The notes beneath the pieces were generated by a model. It was not told where the DNA came from. It did no database searches and saw only the letters and a program-made list of their open reading frames with translations. The position numbers and the translations under genes were made by a program. A stretch of 64,000 nt of DNA from Desulfoferrobacter suflitae (GTDB lineage: Bacteria > Desulfobacterota > Syntrophobacteria > Syntrophobacterales > Syntrophobacteraceae): the NCBI RefSeq assembly GCF_022603395.1, contig NZ_JAIBKA010000011.1, forward strand, positions 109,141-173,140. The letters are read 5' to 3'. This document shows positions 7,392 to 15,744 of the stretch, piece after piece. How positions within the stretch are numbered: position 1 is the stretch's first letter; every line of letters begins with the position of its first letter.

Positions 7392-8048
7392 ATGAAAATC
7401 GCCGTATCAGCAATGGAGCCAACATTAGACAGTGAAATTGATCCCCGCTTCGGAAGAAGCCGGCATTTTATCCTGGCGGATCCCGAGACCATGGAGTTCG
7501 AGGCAATCGACAATCCCAACCTGGAAGCGTCAAGCGGGGCGGGCATCAGCACGGCACAACTCATTTGTGATCGAGGGGCAAAAGCCGTGATTACCGGCCG
7601 AATCGGACCGAAAGCCGATCAGGTGTTGTCCGCTGCAGGTGTGCAAATGGTGACCGGGGTAAGCGGAAAGGTTGCCGATGCCTTAAAGCGATTCAAGGCG
7701 GGTGACTTTGCAAAGGATGCCTATGCTGGAGCAGCCTCCAGTAGTAGGAGAGGGCCTCAACAGGGGCGCGGAATGGGCACGGGGGCCGGCCGGGGAATGG
7801 GCGGCGGCGGCCGGGGAATGAAGGGAGGACGATTGGGTGGTTGTGGCGGCAGAGGGATGGGCATGAGGCAGGGAGGATCTGCAGGTGGGGCGCCGGTGTT
7901 TCGCAACTGGGACACCGAGCCATGGTCCGCCAGGGGTGCGGGGCAGAGCGATCAGGATGAGCTGGCTTGGCTCAAACAGCGGGCCGACATGCTGGCCGAT
8001 GAGCTCAGCAGAATTCGGCAGCGCATTGACCAGATACAGGAAAAGTGA
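7392..8048 (+). CDS. NifX/NifB-domain (dinitrogenase Fe-Mo cofactor family) protein with Gly-rich linker
   Basis: A 218-residue protein. Residues 1-105 form a NifX/NifB-C-type domain (start MKIAVSAMEPTLDSEIDPRFGR), the fold that binds metal-sulfur clusters in NafY, NifX and ORP proteins. A Gly/Arg/Met-rich stretch (about 115-165) follows, then a C-terminal helical segment (about 193-218) with W-x-x-E-P-W, like the tail of DUF5320-type proteins found beside such domains. In anaerobes lacking nif genes this family handles Mo/Cu/Fe-sulfur clusters and often accompanies MinD-type ATPases, as it does at 46-50 kb. It is the only gene on its strand here. It is preceded by a sigma-54 promoter and is convergent with the hybrid kinase 20 bases away. 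Confidence 0.82.
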   Translation: MKIAVSAMEPTLDSEIDPRFGRSRHFILADPETMEFEAIDNPNLEASSGAGISTAQLICDRGAKAVITGRIGPKADQVLSAAGVQMVTGVSGKVADALKRFKAGDFAKDAYAGAASSSRRGPQQGRGMGTGAGRGMGGGGRGMKGGRLGGCGGRGMGMRQGGSAGGAPVFRNWDTEPWSARGAGQSDQDELAWLKQRADMLADELSRIRQRIDQIQEK

Positions 8049-8068
8049 TTCTGCCGTTTCTTTGTTCT

Positions 8069-10969
8069 CTATTGGATGCCATCGAGGACCTTACGGATGA
8101 TCATCGCCAGCTGTTTTCTGCCGACCGGTTTCAAAGCGTATTCCCGGGCACCCAGCATGAGGGCCCTTTCTTCGTCGATCCGTTCGCTGAAGCCGGTGCA
8201 CAAAATGGCGGGCAAATTGGGACGGATGCCGAGGATTTCTGCAATGAGGCGATCACCCGTCATGCCGGGCATGGTCATATCGGTGATGATCAAGTCAAAC
8301 CGGTCGGGGTTCGAACGGAACATTTCGAGCGCCTTCTGAGGGTTCGTCTGTGCCGTCACGTGATACCCAAGGCTTTCTAATTGCAGAGTGCCCAACTGCG
8401 CGAGTGACTCATCATCGTCGACAAAAAGGATCCTCTCTGTCCCTCTGGGGATATCTTCGTGCTGTTCCTCGGCAGGATCCATTGCCGCATCTGTGGCAGG
8501 GAAGAAGAGTTTGAACTTTGTGCCCGCTTCCCGGCCGCTCTCCACCAGAATATGTCCGCCGTGGCTCTGAACGATACCATGGACCACGGCGAGCCCCATC
8601 CCAACTCCCTTGCCCGCTTCTTTGGTGGTGAAATAAGGATCAAAAATTCGATTCACCACTGCTGCGGGGATTCCACCGCCCGTATCGCTCACTTCAAGCA
8701 CGACATACCGGCCCGCATCCAGCTTGGGCTCGTTTTCCCCATTCGCCTCGCTCAACGTTGACTTTTGCAGCGAAAATTGCAGAATCCCCCCTCGGTCCTC
8801 CATGGCATGAGCTGCATTGGTGGACAAATTGATCATGATCTGCTGAATCTGAGTTGGATCGGCAGTGATGATGCACTCTTCGTTGCTTATGTTGGAGCGG
8901 ATTTCAATGCTTGTGGGAATAGAAGAGCGCAGAAATTTCACGGCTTCTTCGACCACCAAAACAAGGTCGATCGGCCGTCGGTTTTCTTCCCGTTTGCGGC
9001 TGAATGTGAGCAACTGCTGTACAATGTCTTTGGCGCGCAAACTGGCTGTTTTGATCTGATCCAGATTGAGCTTGGCCGGATTCCATTGGGGAATATCGTC
9101 CGCCGCCAGTTCCGCGTTGCCCAGAATGATTCCGAGGATATTGTTGAATTCATGGGCTATGCCTCCTGCAAGCGTACCGATGGCTTCCATTTTTTGGGCG
9201 TGGCGCAGTTCGGCTTCCAGTTTCTGTTTTTCCTGCTCCGCCACCTTGCGCTCGGTGATGTCGCGCCCGACCGCCTGGAATTCGATAATGTCACCTTCCT
9301 CATTGAAGATGGCCCTGTCATTCCACTGTTGCCAGAATATTTCTCCCCGCCGGTTAACGACCCGGTGTTCGATGGTGTTGACTGACTTTTGCGGGCTGAA
9401 ACCGCTCAAATATTGCCTGAACATTTCCTGGTCTGCGGCCGGCACATGATGCCAGAATTTTTGTCCAACCAACTCTGCTGCGTTTTCCTCGAAAAACCTG
9501 CAATAAGCTTGATTGACAAAAGTGAGGGTTCCATCGGGAAGGAAGCGCGAAACCAGCTCCGTCTGATCCTCGACAATCGCCCGATACTTCGCTTCGCTCT
9601 CCACAAGAGCCTTTTCGGCCAGTTTGCGATCCGTTGTGTCTTCCATCGTACAATCAAAGTAGACGCATTCACCATCCTCTCCTTTGATCACCCTGGCGGT
9701 AATGGAGCCCCAAATGGGGGTTCCGTCTTTTTTCTTCAAACGGTGTTCCGCCCTGAGGTTGCCTGCGGCTAAAAGTCTTTCTGAAAATTGTCTGCGCTCC
9801 GCTGGATGGATATATTGCTGAGCGGGAGTGGTTTGCTGAAGGTCTTCAAAGGATTCAAAACCTAACATTTTGAGCAAAGCGGGATTGGCCGATAAATATG
9901 CGCCCGTTTCTCCCGGCGTGGTTCTATAGATTCCTATGGGAGAATTGTCGACGAGTGTGCGATATTTCTCTTCACTCTGCCGCAGATTTTCCTCTACCTG
10001 CCTTCTTTTCGCCACTTCTCGCATGATGAGAAAAGCCCGGCTGAAATAGTAGGACAGAGAAACGACGACGATCAGCATGAGGCCGGTGATGAGCAGCAAT
10101 TTGTTCCTAAATCCACGAATGGTAGCCAGTACTTCGTCTTCCGGGGTAGCGACCACGATCGACCAAAAGGTTCCCGGAAGTCGCACCGGTAGATAAGCGG
10201 CGAGCTTTTTGGCCGGCTCAATGTCCTGCCCTTTTATTTTGTCGAACGTGTACCAAGTCACTCCCTGCTTGCCCTGCAGCATTTCCCGGGCCATGGCGAG
10301 AATGGAGGGGAAGTCCCGGCAGTTTTCGAAAACCGTTTTGCCGATGTGCCCCGGCACCGGACAGTAGAGCTCCACGCCCTGCCGGCTTACCATCCAGGCA
10401 TAGCCACTCTCAGCGATCTTGATTGCCGCCAGGTAGTCCTTTGCCAGGTAGTCGAAAGGAATAAGTATTCCCAGAGACCCCCGGTAGATGTCTTGCTCAA
10501 AGACCGGTACGTGTAAGGCTACGCTTGCGAATCCCTGCACGCTGCGGAAAACGTCACTGACCACCGGTTGGTGTGTTCTCATTATCTTTTGCACATGTTC
10601 CTGGTGGGATAAGTCAGCGGCCAAAATGCTTGGAAGCGGAGGGTAAGCGTAAATGACTTTGCCGTTTTCATCCAAGCGAGTGATGGACTTGATGTCGGAG
10701 GTGTGGGTGTGGTAAAAAACCTTCATCAATTCTTTACTTCGTTCGTCCATATCAATGATGCTGTCCATGCCGGCGAGACTGGTCATGACCCGGACGTAAT
10801 GATCAAAAAAATCTTCGATGCTTTTGGCCGCCTGTTTCGCCAGCAACAGTTGCTGAGAATTGACTTGATCGATAGTCTGTTGCTTGACTTCAAGGTAGGC
10901 TGAATGCAACAGATATCCAAACAGAGCAAAGAGCAACACCAATACGGCAAGCGGATTCCTGTACTTCAT
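8069..10969 (-). CDS. membrane hybrid histidine kinase (dCache-PAS-HisKA-HATPase-REC)
   Basis: A kinase of about 966 residues. Order: N-terminal membrane helix, periplasmic dCache-like sensor (about 30-290), second helix (about 295-315), three PAS domains with PAC segments (about 335-575), a dimerisation domain with phospho-acceptor His in GGIAHEFNNILG, an ATPase domain with DTGGGIP and GKGVGMGLAVV, and a C-terminal receiver with DDD and the phospho-Asp in IITDMTMPG. A receiver on a kinase usually implies phosphorelay or self-control. The frame opens at a TTG at 10984, but the ATG at 10969 is the more normal start. No dedicated response regulator is adjacent, so the target is unknown. Confidence 0.88.
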   Translation of the reverse strand: MKYRNPLAVLVLLFALFGYLLHSAYLEVKQQTIDQVNSQQLLLAKQAAKSIEDFFDHYVRVMTSLAGMDSIIDMDERSKELMKVFYHTHTSDIKSITRLDENGKVIYAYPPLPSILAADLSHQEHVQKIMRTHQPVVSDVFRSVQGFASVALHVPVFEQDIYRGSLGILIPFDYLAKDYLAAIKIAESGYAWMVSRQGVELYCPVPGHIGKTVFENCRDFPSILAMAREMLQGKQGVTWYTFDKIKGQDIEPAKKLAAYLPVRLPGTFWSIVVATPEDEVLATIRGFRNKLLLITGLMLIVVVSLSYYFSRAFLIMREVAKRRQVEENLRQSEEKYRTLVDNSPIGIYRTTPGETGAYLSANPALLKMLGFESFEDLQQTTPAQQYIHPAERRQFSERLLAAGNLRAEHRLKKKDGTPIWGSITARVIKGEDGECVYFDCTMEDTTDRKLAEKALVESEAKYRAIVEDQTELVSRFLPDGTLTFVNQAYCRFFEENAAELVGQKFWHHVPAADQEMFRQYLSGFSPQKSVNTIEHRVVNRRGEIFWQQWNDRAIFNEEGDIIEFQAVGRDITERKVAEQEKQKLEAELRHAQKMEAIGTLAGGIAHEFNNILGIILGNAELAADDIPQWNPAKLNLDQIKTASLRAKDIVQQLLTFSRKREENRRPIDLVLVVEEAVKFLRSSIPTSIEIRSNISNEECIITADPTQIQQIMINLSTNAAHAMEDRGGILQFSLQKSTLSEANGENEPKLDAGRYVVLEVSDTGGGIPAAVVNRIFDPYFTTKEAGKGVGMGLAVVHGIVQSHGGHILVESGREAGTKFKLFFPATDAAMDPAEEQHEDIPRGTERILFVDDDESLAQLGTLQLESLGYHVTAQTNPQKALEMFRSNPDRFDLIITDMTMPGMTGDRLIAEILGIRPNLPAILCTGFSERIDEERALMLGAREYALKPVGRKQLAMIIRKVLDGIQ

Positions 10970-11536
10970 GGGGTGCTTTCCCAAGTCGGTCTCAAATCAC
11001 ATGCGACAGTCTGATCAGCATATACTGGAAGAGATCACGTTGCTCGCAAGAGCAATTGGATCCAGGTCTTGCATCCTCATCTACGTCTTTCCAGGCCGGC
11101 AGCCATCAAAGGCTGACAGTTTCCACACACGACTCCGCGGCACTCGGACGAGACTCCCGCTCCCTTCCGGGGGGAATGGAACCCAATATCCTGAAATTAC
11201 TCTATTTTAAACACTGAGCCCCACCCACGGGGTCAAGTGTCTGCCGCTATCAGCTCTAAGGGAGCCAAAGTCAAAGATTACCAGGGAAAGAACGCCGATA
11301 AGAACAAAGCCCTTTCCAAAATAACGATAAACTGCCAATGTCAGGTTGTTTTGGAACATATCCAAGAACTCGTTTTTATGCAAGAATTTGTGATGTCCAA
11401 GGCAACTGCTTAATCGGGCATGAGAATTCGGTTCCAAACCGTATTGCATCGGAACGACCTGCTGTTGGGGGCGAATCCGCCCGATTGGGGTGAAAGCTTT
11501 TTGCAATGGTTCAAAGGAAATAACAAGGAGGACATG
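10970..11536. other. 567-base intergenic region between divergent kinase and decarboxylase genes
   Basis: No convincing gene on either strand. A TTGGA-ACATA-TCCAA dyad lies at 11351-11365 and an AAGGAGG ribosome-binding site at 11525-11531. No clear promoter was recognised. Confidence 0.5.
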
Positions 11537-12316
11537 ATGGCTCTGGTGCTGACTGAAATGACGCAGCAAATCGGCACATTAACCATGAATAATCCGCAAA
11601 AAAGGAACTGCCTGAGTCATGCGCTCATCGAAGATTTTTTTGCCGCGCTCGACACGTTCGAGCGATCGAAAATGCGCGTCATTATTCTGCGCGCTTCTGC
11701 CGGAAGCAAGGTTTGGAGCGCAGGTCATGACGTGCATGAGCTGCCCAGGCCGGGTCGCGACCCTCTGCCTTATAACAGCCCGTTTGAACAGCTGCTGCGC
11801 CGCGTTCAAGACTACCCGGACCCGGTTATTGCCATGATTGAAGGCGGGGTATGGGGAGGTGCCTGTGATCTGGTCCTCACCTGCGACATTGTGATTGGCT
11901 GCGAGACGGCCACCTTTGCCATGACGCCGGCGAAAATCGGTATTCCCTACAATCCTTCCGGGATGATTCATTTCATTAATGTGCTCGGGTTGAATAAAGC
12001 CAAAGAAATGTTCTTCACGGCGGCTCCCATGAACGCTTCGGAAGCGCTCAACCTAGGCATTTTGAATCACCTGGTTGAATCCGACAAACTGGAATCGTTC
12101 ACCCGGGGGCTGGCGGAAAAAATCGTGGGCAATTCCCCTTTGGCCATTCGCGCGTTGAAAGAAGAATTTCGCCTGCTTTCCAAGGGGCATCCCATGGACG
12201 CGGAAACCTATGAAAAGATTGGTGCGATTCGCCGCTGTGTTTATGACAGTAAAGATTACTGCGAGGGAATTTTGGCGTTTCACGAAAAGCGCCGTCCGCA
12301 GTTTAAGGGAGAATGA
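11537..12316 (+). CDS. scpB: methylmalonyl-CoA decarboxylase (ScpB/YgfG type, crotonase superfamily)
   Basis: A 259-residue crotonase-fold enzyme. It carries the blocks I know from E. coli ScpB: SAGHDVHELP with a GRDPLPY continuation, EGGVWGGACDLV (oxyanion-hole glycines), SFxMTP-like FAMTPAKIGIPYN, and C-terminal RRCVYDSKDYCEG. These match methylmalonyl-CoA decarboxylase (methylmalonyl-CoA to propionyl-CoA plus CO2) better than enoyl-CoA hydratase. AGGAGG ends five bases before the ATG at 11537; an ATG at 11534 is too close to it. It stands alone, with no mutase, epimerase or CoA-transferase nearby. In a propionate-oxidising or propionate-forming anaerobe the enzyme could bypass the biotin-dependent transcarboxylation step (inference). 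Confidence 0.85.
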   Translation: MALVLTEMTQQIGTLTMNNPQKRNCLSHALIEDFFAALDTFERSKMRVIILRASAGSKVWSAGHDVHELPRPGRDPLPYNSPFEQLLRRVQDYPDPVIAMIEGGVWGGACDLVLTCDIVIGCETATFAMTPAKIGIPYNPSGMIHFINVLGLNKAKEMFFTAAPMNASEALNLGILNHLVESDKLESFTRGLAEKIVGNSPLAIRALKEEFRLLSKGHPMDAETYEKIGAIRRCVYDSKDYCEGILAFHEKRRPQFKGE

Positions 12317-12420
12317 GAAGTGAGCGGGTGGGAATGCACTTTTGCCGCGAGAAAAATTCGCCACCGCATCCAGCTGAAAACAATGCGCAGTCGGCACTTG
12401 AATACAACCGGCGAGGTGGG

Positions 12421-12458
12421 GGTGAGGGAGTGAGGGGAGAGAGATTCACTCCCTCACC
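12421..12458. repeat. perfect 13-bp inverted repeat (hairpin, 12-base loop)
   Basis: GGTGAGGGAGTGA and its exact complement flank a purine-rich 12-base loop, in the gap between scpB and an opposing kinase gene. No T-tract follows, so it could be a factor-dependent terminator for both genes or a dispersed REP-like palindrome. Confidence 0.6.
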
Positions 12459-12590
12459 ATCTCCTTCGGTTGATGGTGAACAGGCACCTGGCTGCCTAAG
12501 TTTCCGTCTCGCCTGTCCGCTAGAAACCAATCAAGAAGGAGAAGAACATACGGGTTAAGCATTAAACGGGCCAATGCCGCATCACTGGTG

Positions 12591-13685
12591 CTACTCTTCA
12601 CCCAGTTTCCGGATTTTTGGCAAAAAAACCGTGAAGGTCGATCCCTTACCCGGTTCACTGGCAACCAGAACGCGCCCTCCGTGGCCTTCCACTATGGCCT
12701 TCACGATGGCCAAACCTACGCCGTAGCCCTCTTTTTTTTCGGCGTCCCTTCCGCGATGGAAAATATCAAAAATGTATGGCAGTTCCTCGGGGTCTATGCC
12801 TATTCCGTCGTCCCGGACCGTGACCATCACCTCTCCGTCGCTTTCCTCAACGGTGATGGCCACTTTACCGCCCTGTCGTGAAAACTTGAGAGCGTTGCTC
12901 AAAAGGTTTGCGAAGACTCTGCGCAGGCGATTGGCATCCGCTTCAATCACCGGCAGGCTGGCGGCACTCTCGAGGGTGAGCAGGATCCCCATGGCGGCTG
13001 CTTTGGGTTCATAAATACTGAACAGTTCATAGAGTTCCTTGTCCAGAAAGGTGGCGTCAAAGGTTAAATTCAGCTTGCCAGTCTGCAAACGTGAAAATTC
13101 GAGAAAATCCTTGACCAGAAACTCCAGCTTGCTTGCCTCCTTGGTGAGGACTTCGATGAATTTACGCGGTTTTTCCTGGTTGAGATCTTCAGTCTTGAGA
13201 AGCCGCAATCCAAGTCCATGAATCCCGGTCAGTGAAGAATTCATGTCGTGGGCAAACATGGAGATGAGATTGGACTTTTCCCGTTCCTGGGCTTTTTTCT
13301 TGGAGATATCCTGAAAGGCTTCTACGGCGCCGATAAGATTGCCGCTTTGGTCGAACAGTCCGGCAGTGTTCATTTCTACGGGAATGGCGTTGCCGCCCCG
13401 GCGGCGTATGGTCGTTTCAATGCGGATAATGGGCTCCTGACGGCTGATGACGGTGCGCAAGGGGCAGTCACGGCTGCACATTCCCCCCTGCAACACATCG
13501 CCGCAGTACCGGCCAATGGCCTGCTTTTCGGAATGACCGGTGATTTCTTGTGCCCAAGCGTTGAATCGCGTGATGCGCAGATCAGGATCCACCGCGACAA
13601 TGGCCAACGGCAGGCTGTCTATGACGAAATAGCAGAAGGATAGGTCGCTCTTCCTCTGAGTTTCGGTAGCACTGTCCGTCGACAC
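12591..13685 (-). CDS. soluble PAS histidine kinase
   Basis: A 364-residue cytoplasmic kinase without membrane segments. Residues 18-135 form a PAS/PAC sensor containing an unusual Cys set (YCGDVLQGGMCSRDCP), as in PAS domains that bind Fe-S or sense redox. HisKA follows with the acceptor His in SMFAHDMNSSLTG, then an HATPase domain with DDGIGIDPEELPYIFD and YGVGLAIVKA. Read from a GTG at 13685 with GAGG eight bases upstream. It is the only gene on its unit; the cognate regulator is not adjacent. The Cys-rich PAS suggests redox or metal sensing (inference). The same motif type recurs in the sigma-54 activator at 31.3-32.7 kb and the kinase at 40 kb. Confidence 0.85.
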   Translation of the reverse strand: MSTDSATETQRKSDLSFCYFVIDSLPLAIVAVDPDLRITRFNAWAQEITGHSEKQAIGRYCGDVLQGGMCSRDCPLRTVISRQEPIIRIETTIRRRGGNAIPVEMNTAGLFDQSGNLIGAVEAFQDISKKKAQEREKSNLISMFAHDMNSSLTGIHGLGLRLLKTEDLNQEKPRKFIEVLTKEASKLEFLVKDFLEFSRLQTGKLNLTFDATFLDKELYELFSIYEPKAAAMGILLTLESAASLPVIEADANRLRRVFANLLSNALKFSRQGGKVAITVEESDGEVMVTVRDDGIGIDPEELPYIFDIFHRGRDAEKKEGYGVGLAIVKAIVEGHGGRVLVASEPGKGSTFTVFLPKIRKLGEE

Positions 13686-13864
13686 TGGTGCGGCCTCGTA
13701 TACGGGTTGGGTGGAAACACCGCGACGTCACCCGATGGCAGGGGAAATCGCGGTATTTCCGATACAGGAATGGGGATATGGATCCCGTTCAAGGGATAAA
13801 CAAGAATTGTGCCAATTGGGGAATTGTGAGGGTGTTCTCTTCGGAGTCCCCCATCGGTTTGGAA

Positions 13865-14584
13865 TCAGTCGAATGCCATGTGGGTTTTCCACACTTCCCA
13901 AACCTTTCCCACCAGCTCGGGTCCCGGTTTGAGAGTCGGTTTTCCCGGCCTCCAACCGGAAGGCGTTGCCTCTTTGCCCTTGGTTTCGCGCACATGCTGG
14001 AAGGCCTGTACCTGACGCATGCTTTCCTGAATGTTCCTTCCCACCGGAGGCGTCAGAACTTCGTAGCCCTGCACCACCCCCTCGGGATCTATGATGAACC
14101 TGCCGCGTGTCTCGACGCCGGCTTCTTCGTCAAATATACCGAATACTTTTCCGACCTTTCCACCCGCATCAGAGAGCATGGGAAATGGAACTCCACCCTT
14201 GACCATCTTGGACAGTTCATTGTCATTCCACATCTTGTGCACGAACACACTGTCGATGCTCATTGACAGGATTTCCACACCAAGTTTCTGGAATTCTGAG
14301 TATTTTTCGGCAACTGCCGAAATTTCCGTCGCTCAAACAAAAGTGAAATCACCGGGATAGAAGCACAGGAGCACCCACTTTCCAAGGTATTCCGACAGCT
14401 TTACCGAGGTGAATTTGCCCTGATGATAAGCGGGCGCTACAAAATCAGGTGCTTTTTTTCCGACTTGTATCATGGACTTGACCTCCTTGACCGGCGTAGT
14501 TTCTTGTGCAGTTAGTGTGTTGCTTGTCTCCCCAACCGGACCCCCGGTAGGGCGTGCGCAACCGACCTCCATTTCCTCTCCCAT
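13865..14584 (-). CDS. selenocysteine-containing peroxiredoxin (in-frame UGA at codon 84)
   Basis: AhpC/Prx1-type peroxiredoxin of 239 residues if UGA at 14333-14335 is read as selenocysteine. Around it the frame reads [20 protein letters not shown], where ordinary enzymes have FTFVCPTE, so Sec84 sits at the peroxidatic position. A hairpin lies 10 bases after the UGA. The protein then continues without interruption through [10 protein letters not shown] and the family C terminus. The usual resolving-Cys motif (VCPAxW) is ATPSGW here, so no resolving Cys follows; only C9 (in GCARPTGGP) and C77 remain. Start chosen at 14584 with AAAGGAG upstream; another ATG with AAGGAGG is at 14473. It would reduce peroxides with thioredoxin or another thiol partner. 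Confidence 0.85.
14305..14322 (-). promoter_or_regulatory. bacterial SECIS-like hairpin of the peroxiredoxin gene
   Basis: On the minus strand TTTCGGC-AGTT-GCCGAAA forms a perfect stem with a four-base loop having G in second place. It begins 10 bases after the UGA, and the loop is about 17 bases from it, which fits SelB-dependent decoding. Confidence 0.7.
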
Positions 14585-14913
14585 ATTCGGCTCCTTTCTT
14601 TTCTGATGGGATGGTGATGCTGTGCGGGTCTTCGAGCAAACCAACTTCCGCAACGGAGAGTTTAATCAAGCAAAACTCGCTCCAACCAAAATAAAATCCG
14701 GTGTTCATAAAATCCATCCTCAATAGGACGAAAAATAGATCGTCACCATGATCACTGGGGGCAAAACAACCCTTCCAGCCACAACTTTCAGGGGCAGATT
14801 GTTCCCATGGCCGGGTTTGTTGGAAACGGAATCGGGCCTCGGTGATGCGTCGACCCGGGCCTGCCGGACGGGCGTGCCGGCCGCAGCCGACAGCATTCAG
14901 CCGAACCTGCCCG
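14585..14913 (-). other. 329-base intergenic region with a possible sigma-54 promoter (14669-14685)
   Basis: Minus-strand TTGGAGCGAGTTTTGCTT has GG-N10-GC spacing. The -12 half is good, but the -24 half (GGAG rather than GGCA) is poor. It would give a leader of about 75 bases to the peroxiredoxin gene. No gene is seen in the gap. Confidence 0.35.
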
Positions 14914-15744
14914 TTACAGTTCGTTGACCATTTCACTCAGCTGTTGACGAGAGAACACAGGACCGTCGACGCAGACGTATTTTGCTCCGATATTGCACCG
15001 GCCGCAAATTCCAACCCCGCATTTCATACGCCTTTCGAGGGTTGTGATGATCTGGGAGTCCTCGAATCCCTGTTCTTTCAATCCGAACAGCACAAACTTG
15101 ATCATGATCGGCGGACCACACACGATGGCGACGCGATTATGCGGGCTGGGTGACTCTTCCGAGAGCACGGTCGGCACAAACCCCACCCTCTCTTTCCAGC
15201 CAGGAAATTCGTTGTCAACGGTCAGCACCAGGTTGACGTTTGCCTTTTGCCATTGGTCGAATTCATACTGATAGCAAAGGTCGTGCGGCGTTCTGGCTCC
15301 ATAGATGACCATGATGTCGCCATAATCTTCCCGCTTATCCAGCATGAACAGAAGCAGCGTGCGCAGTGGAGCCATCCCGATGCCGCCGCCGATGAACAGG
15401 ATGTCTTTGCCCTGCATGTTTTCATAGTCAAAACCGTTGCCCAGCGGAGCGCGCACTCCAACCTGGTCGCCGGCATTCAACTGGTGAATCCGCTGAGTCA
15501 CCTCGCCCACCCGCATCACACTGAATTGCAGGTATTCCCTGCGAGTCGGCGGTGAATTGATGACAAAGGTGGATTCGCCCACCCCGAACACCGAAAGCTG
15601 CGCCACTTGTCCCGGGCGGAAGCTGAAGTTGTGCATCACTGACTCGTCCTCGAAGACAACACGTAGAGTCTTGATATTGGCGGTTTCCTGGACGACCTCG
15701 CGAATGCTTGCCAGGTCGGGACGATAGGGGTTATGAGCATGCAT
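14914..15744 (-). CDS. flxA: FlxA: FAD/NAD-binding oxidoreductase subunit
   Basis: A 276-residue ferredoxin-reductase-fold protein, the NADH-binding entry point of the FlxABCD-HdrABC complex known from Desulfovibrio. FAD-binding residues are in FRPGQVAQLSV, the NAD-binding loop is GGGIGMAPLR, and a C-terminal [2Fe-2S] motif reads CGVGICGRC followed by a further Cys. The frame opens upstream, but the ATG at 15744 has AAGGA before it. It is the last gene of the minus-strand hdr/flx series and overlaps flxB by 14 bases. The subunit also resembles sulfhydrogenase gamma and anaerobic sulfite reductase B; the gene order supports flxA. Confidence 0.88.
   Translation of the reverse strand: MHAHNPYRPDLASIREVVQETANIKTLRVVFEDESVMHNFSFRPGQVAQLSVFGVGESTFVINSPPTRREYLQFSVMRVGEVTQRIHQLNAGDQVGVRAPLGNGFDYENMQGKDILFIGGGIGMAPLRTLLLFMLDKREDYGDIMVIYGARTPHDLCYQYEFDQWQKANVNLVLTVDNEFPGWKERVGFVPTVLSEESPSPHNRVAIVCGPPIMIKFVLFGLKEQGFEDSQIITTLERRMKCGVGICGRCNIGAKYVCVDGPVFSRQQLSEMVNEL

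Noticed and set aside
14333..14335. In-frame UGA in the peroxiredoxin read as a stop, making a pseudogene
   Set aside because: It lies at the catalytic Cys, both sides stay in frame, and a SECIS-like hairpin follows. Similar UGA codons occur in two other redox genes nearby.
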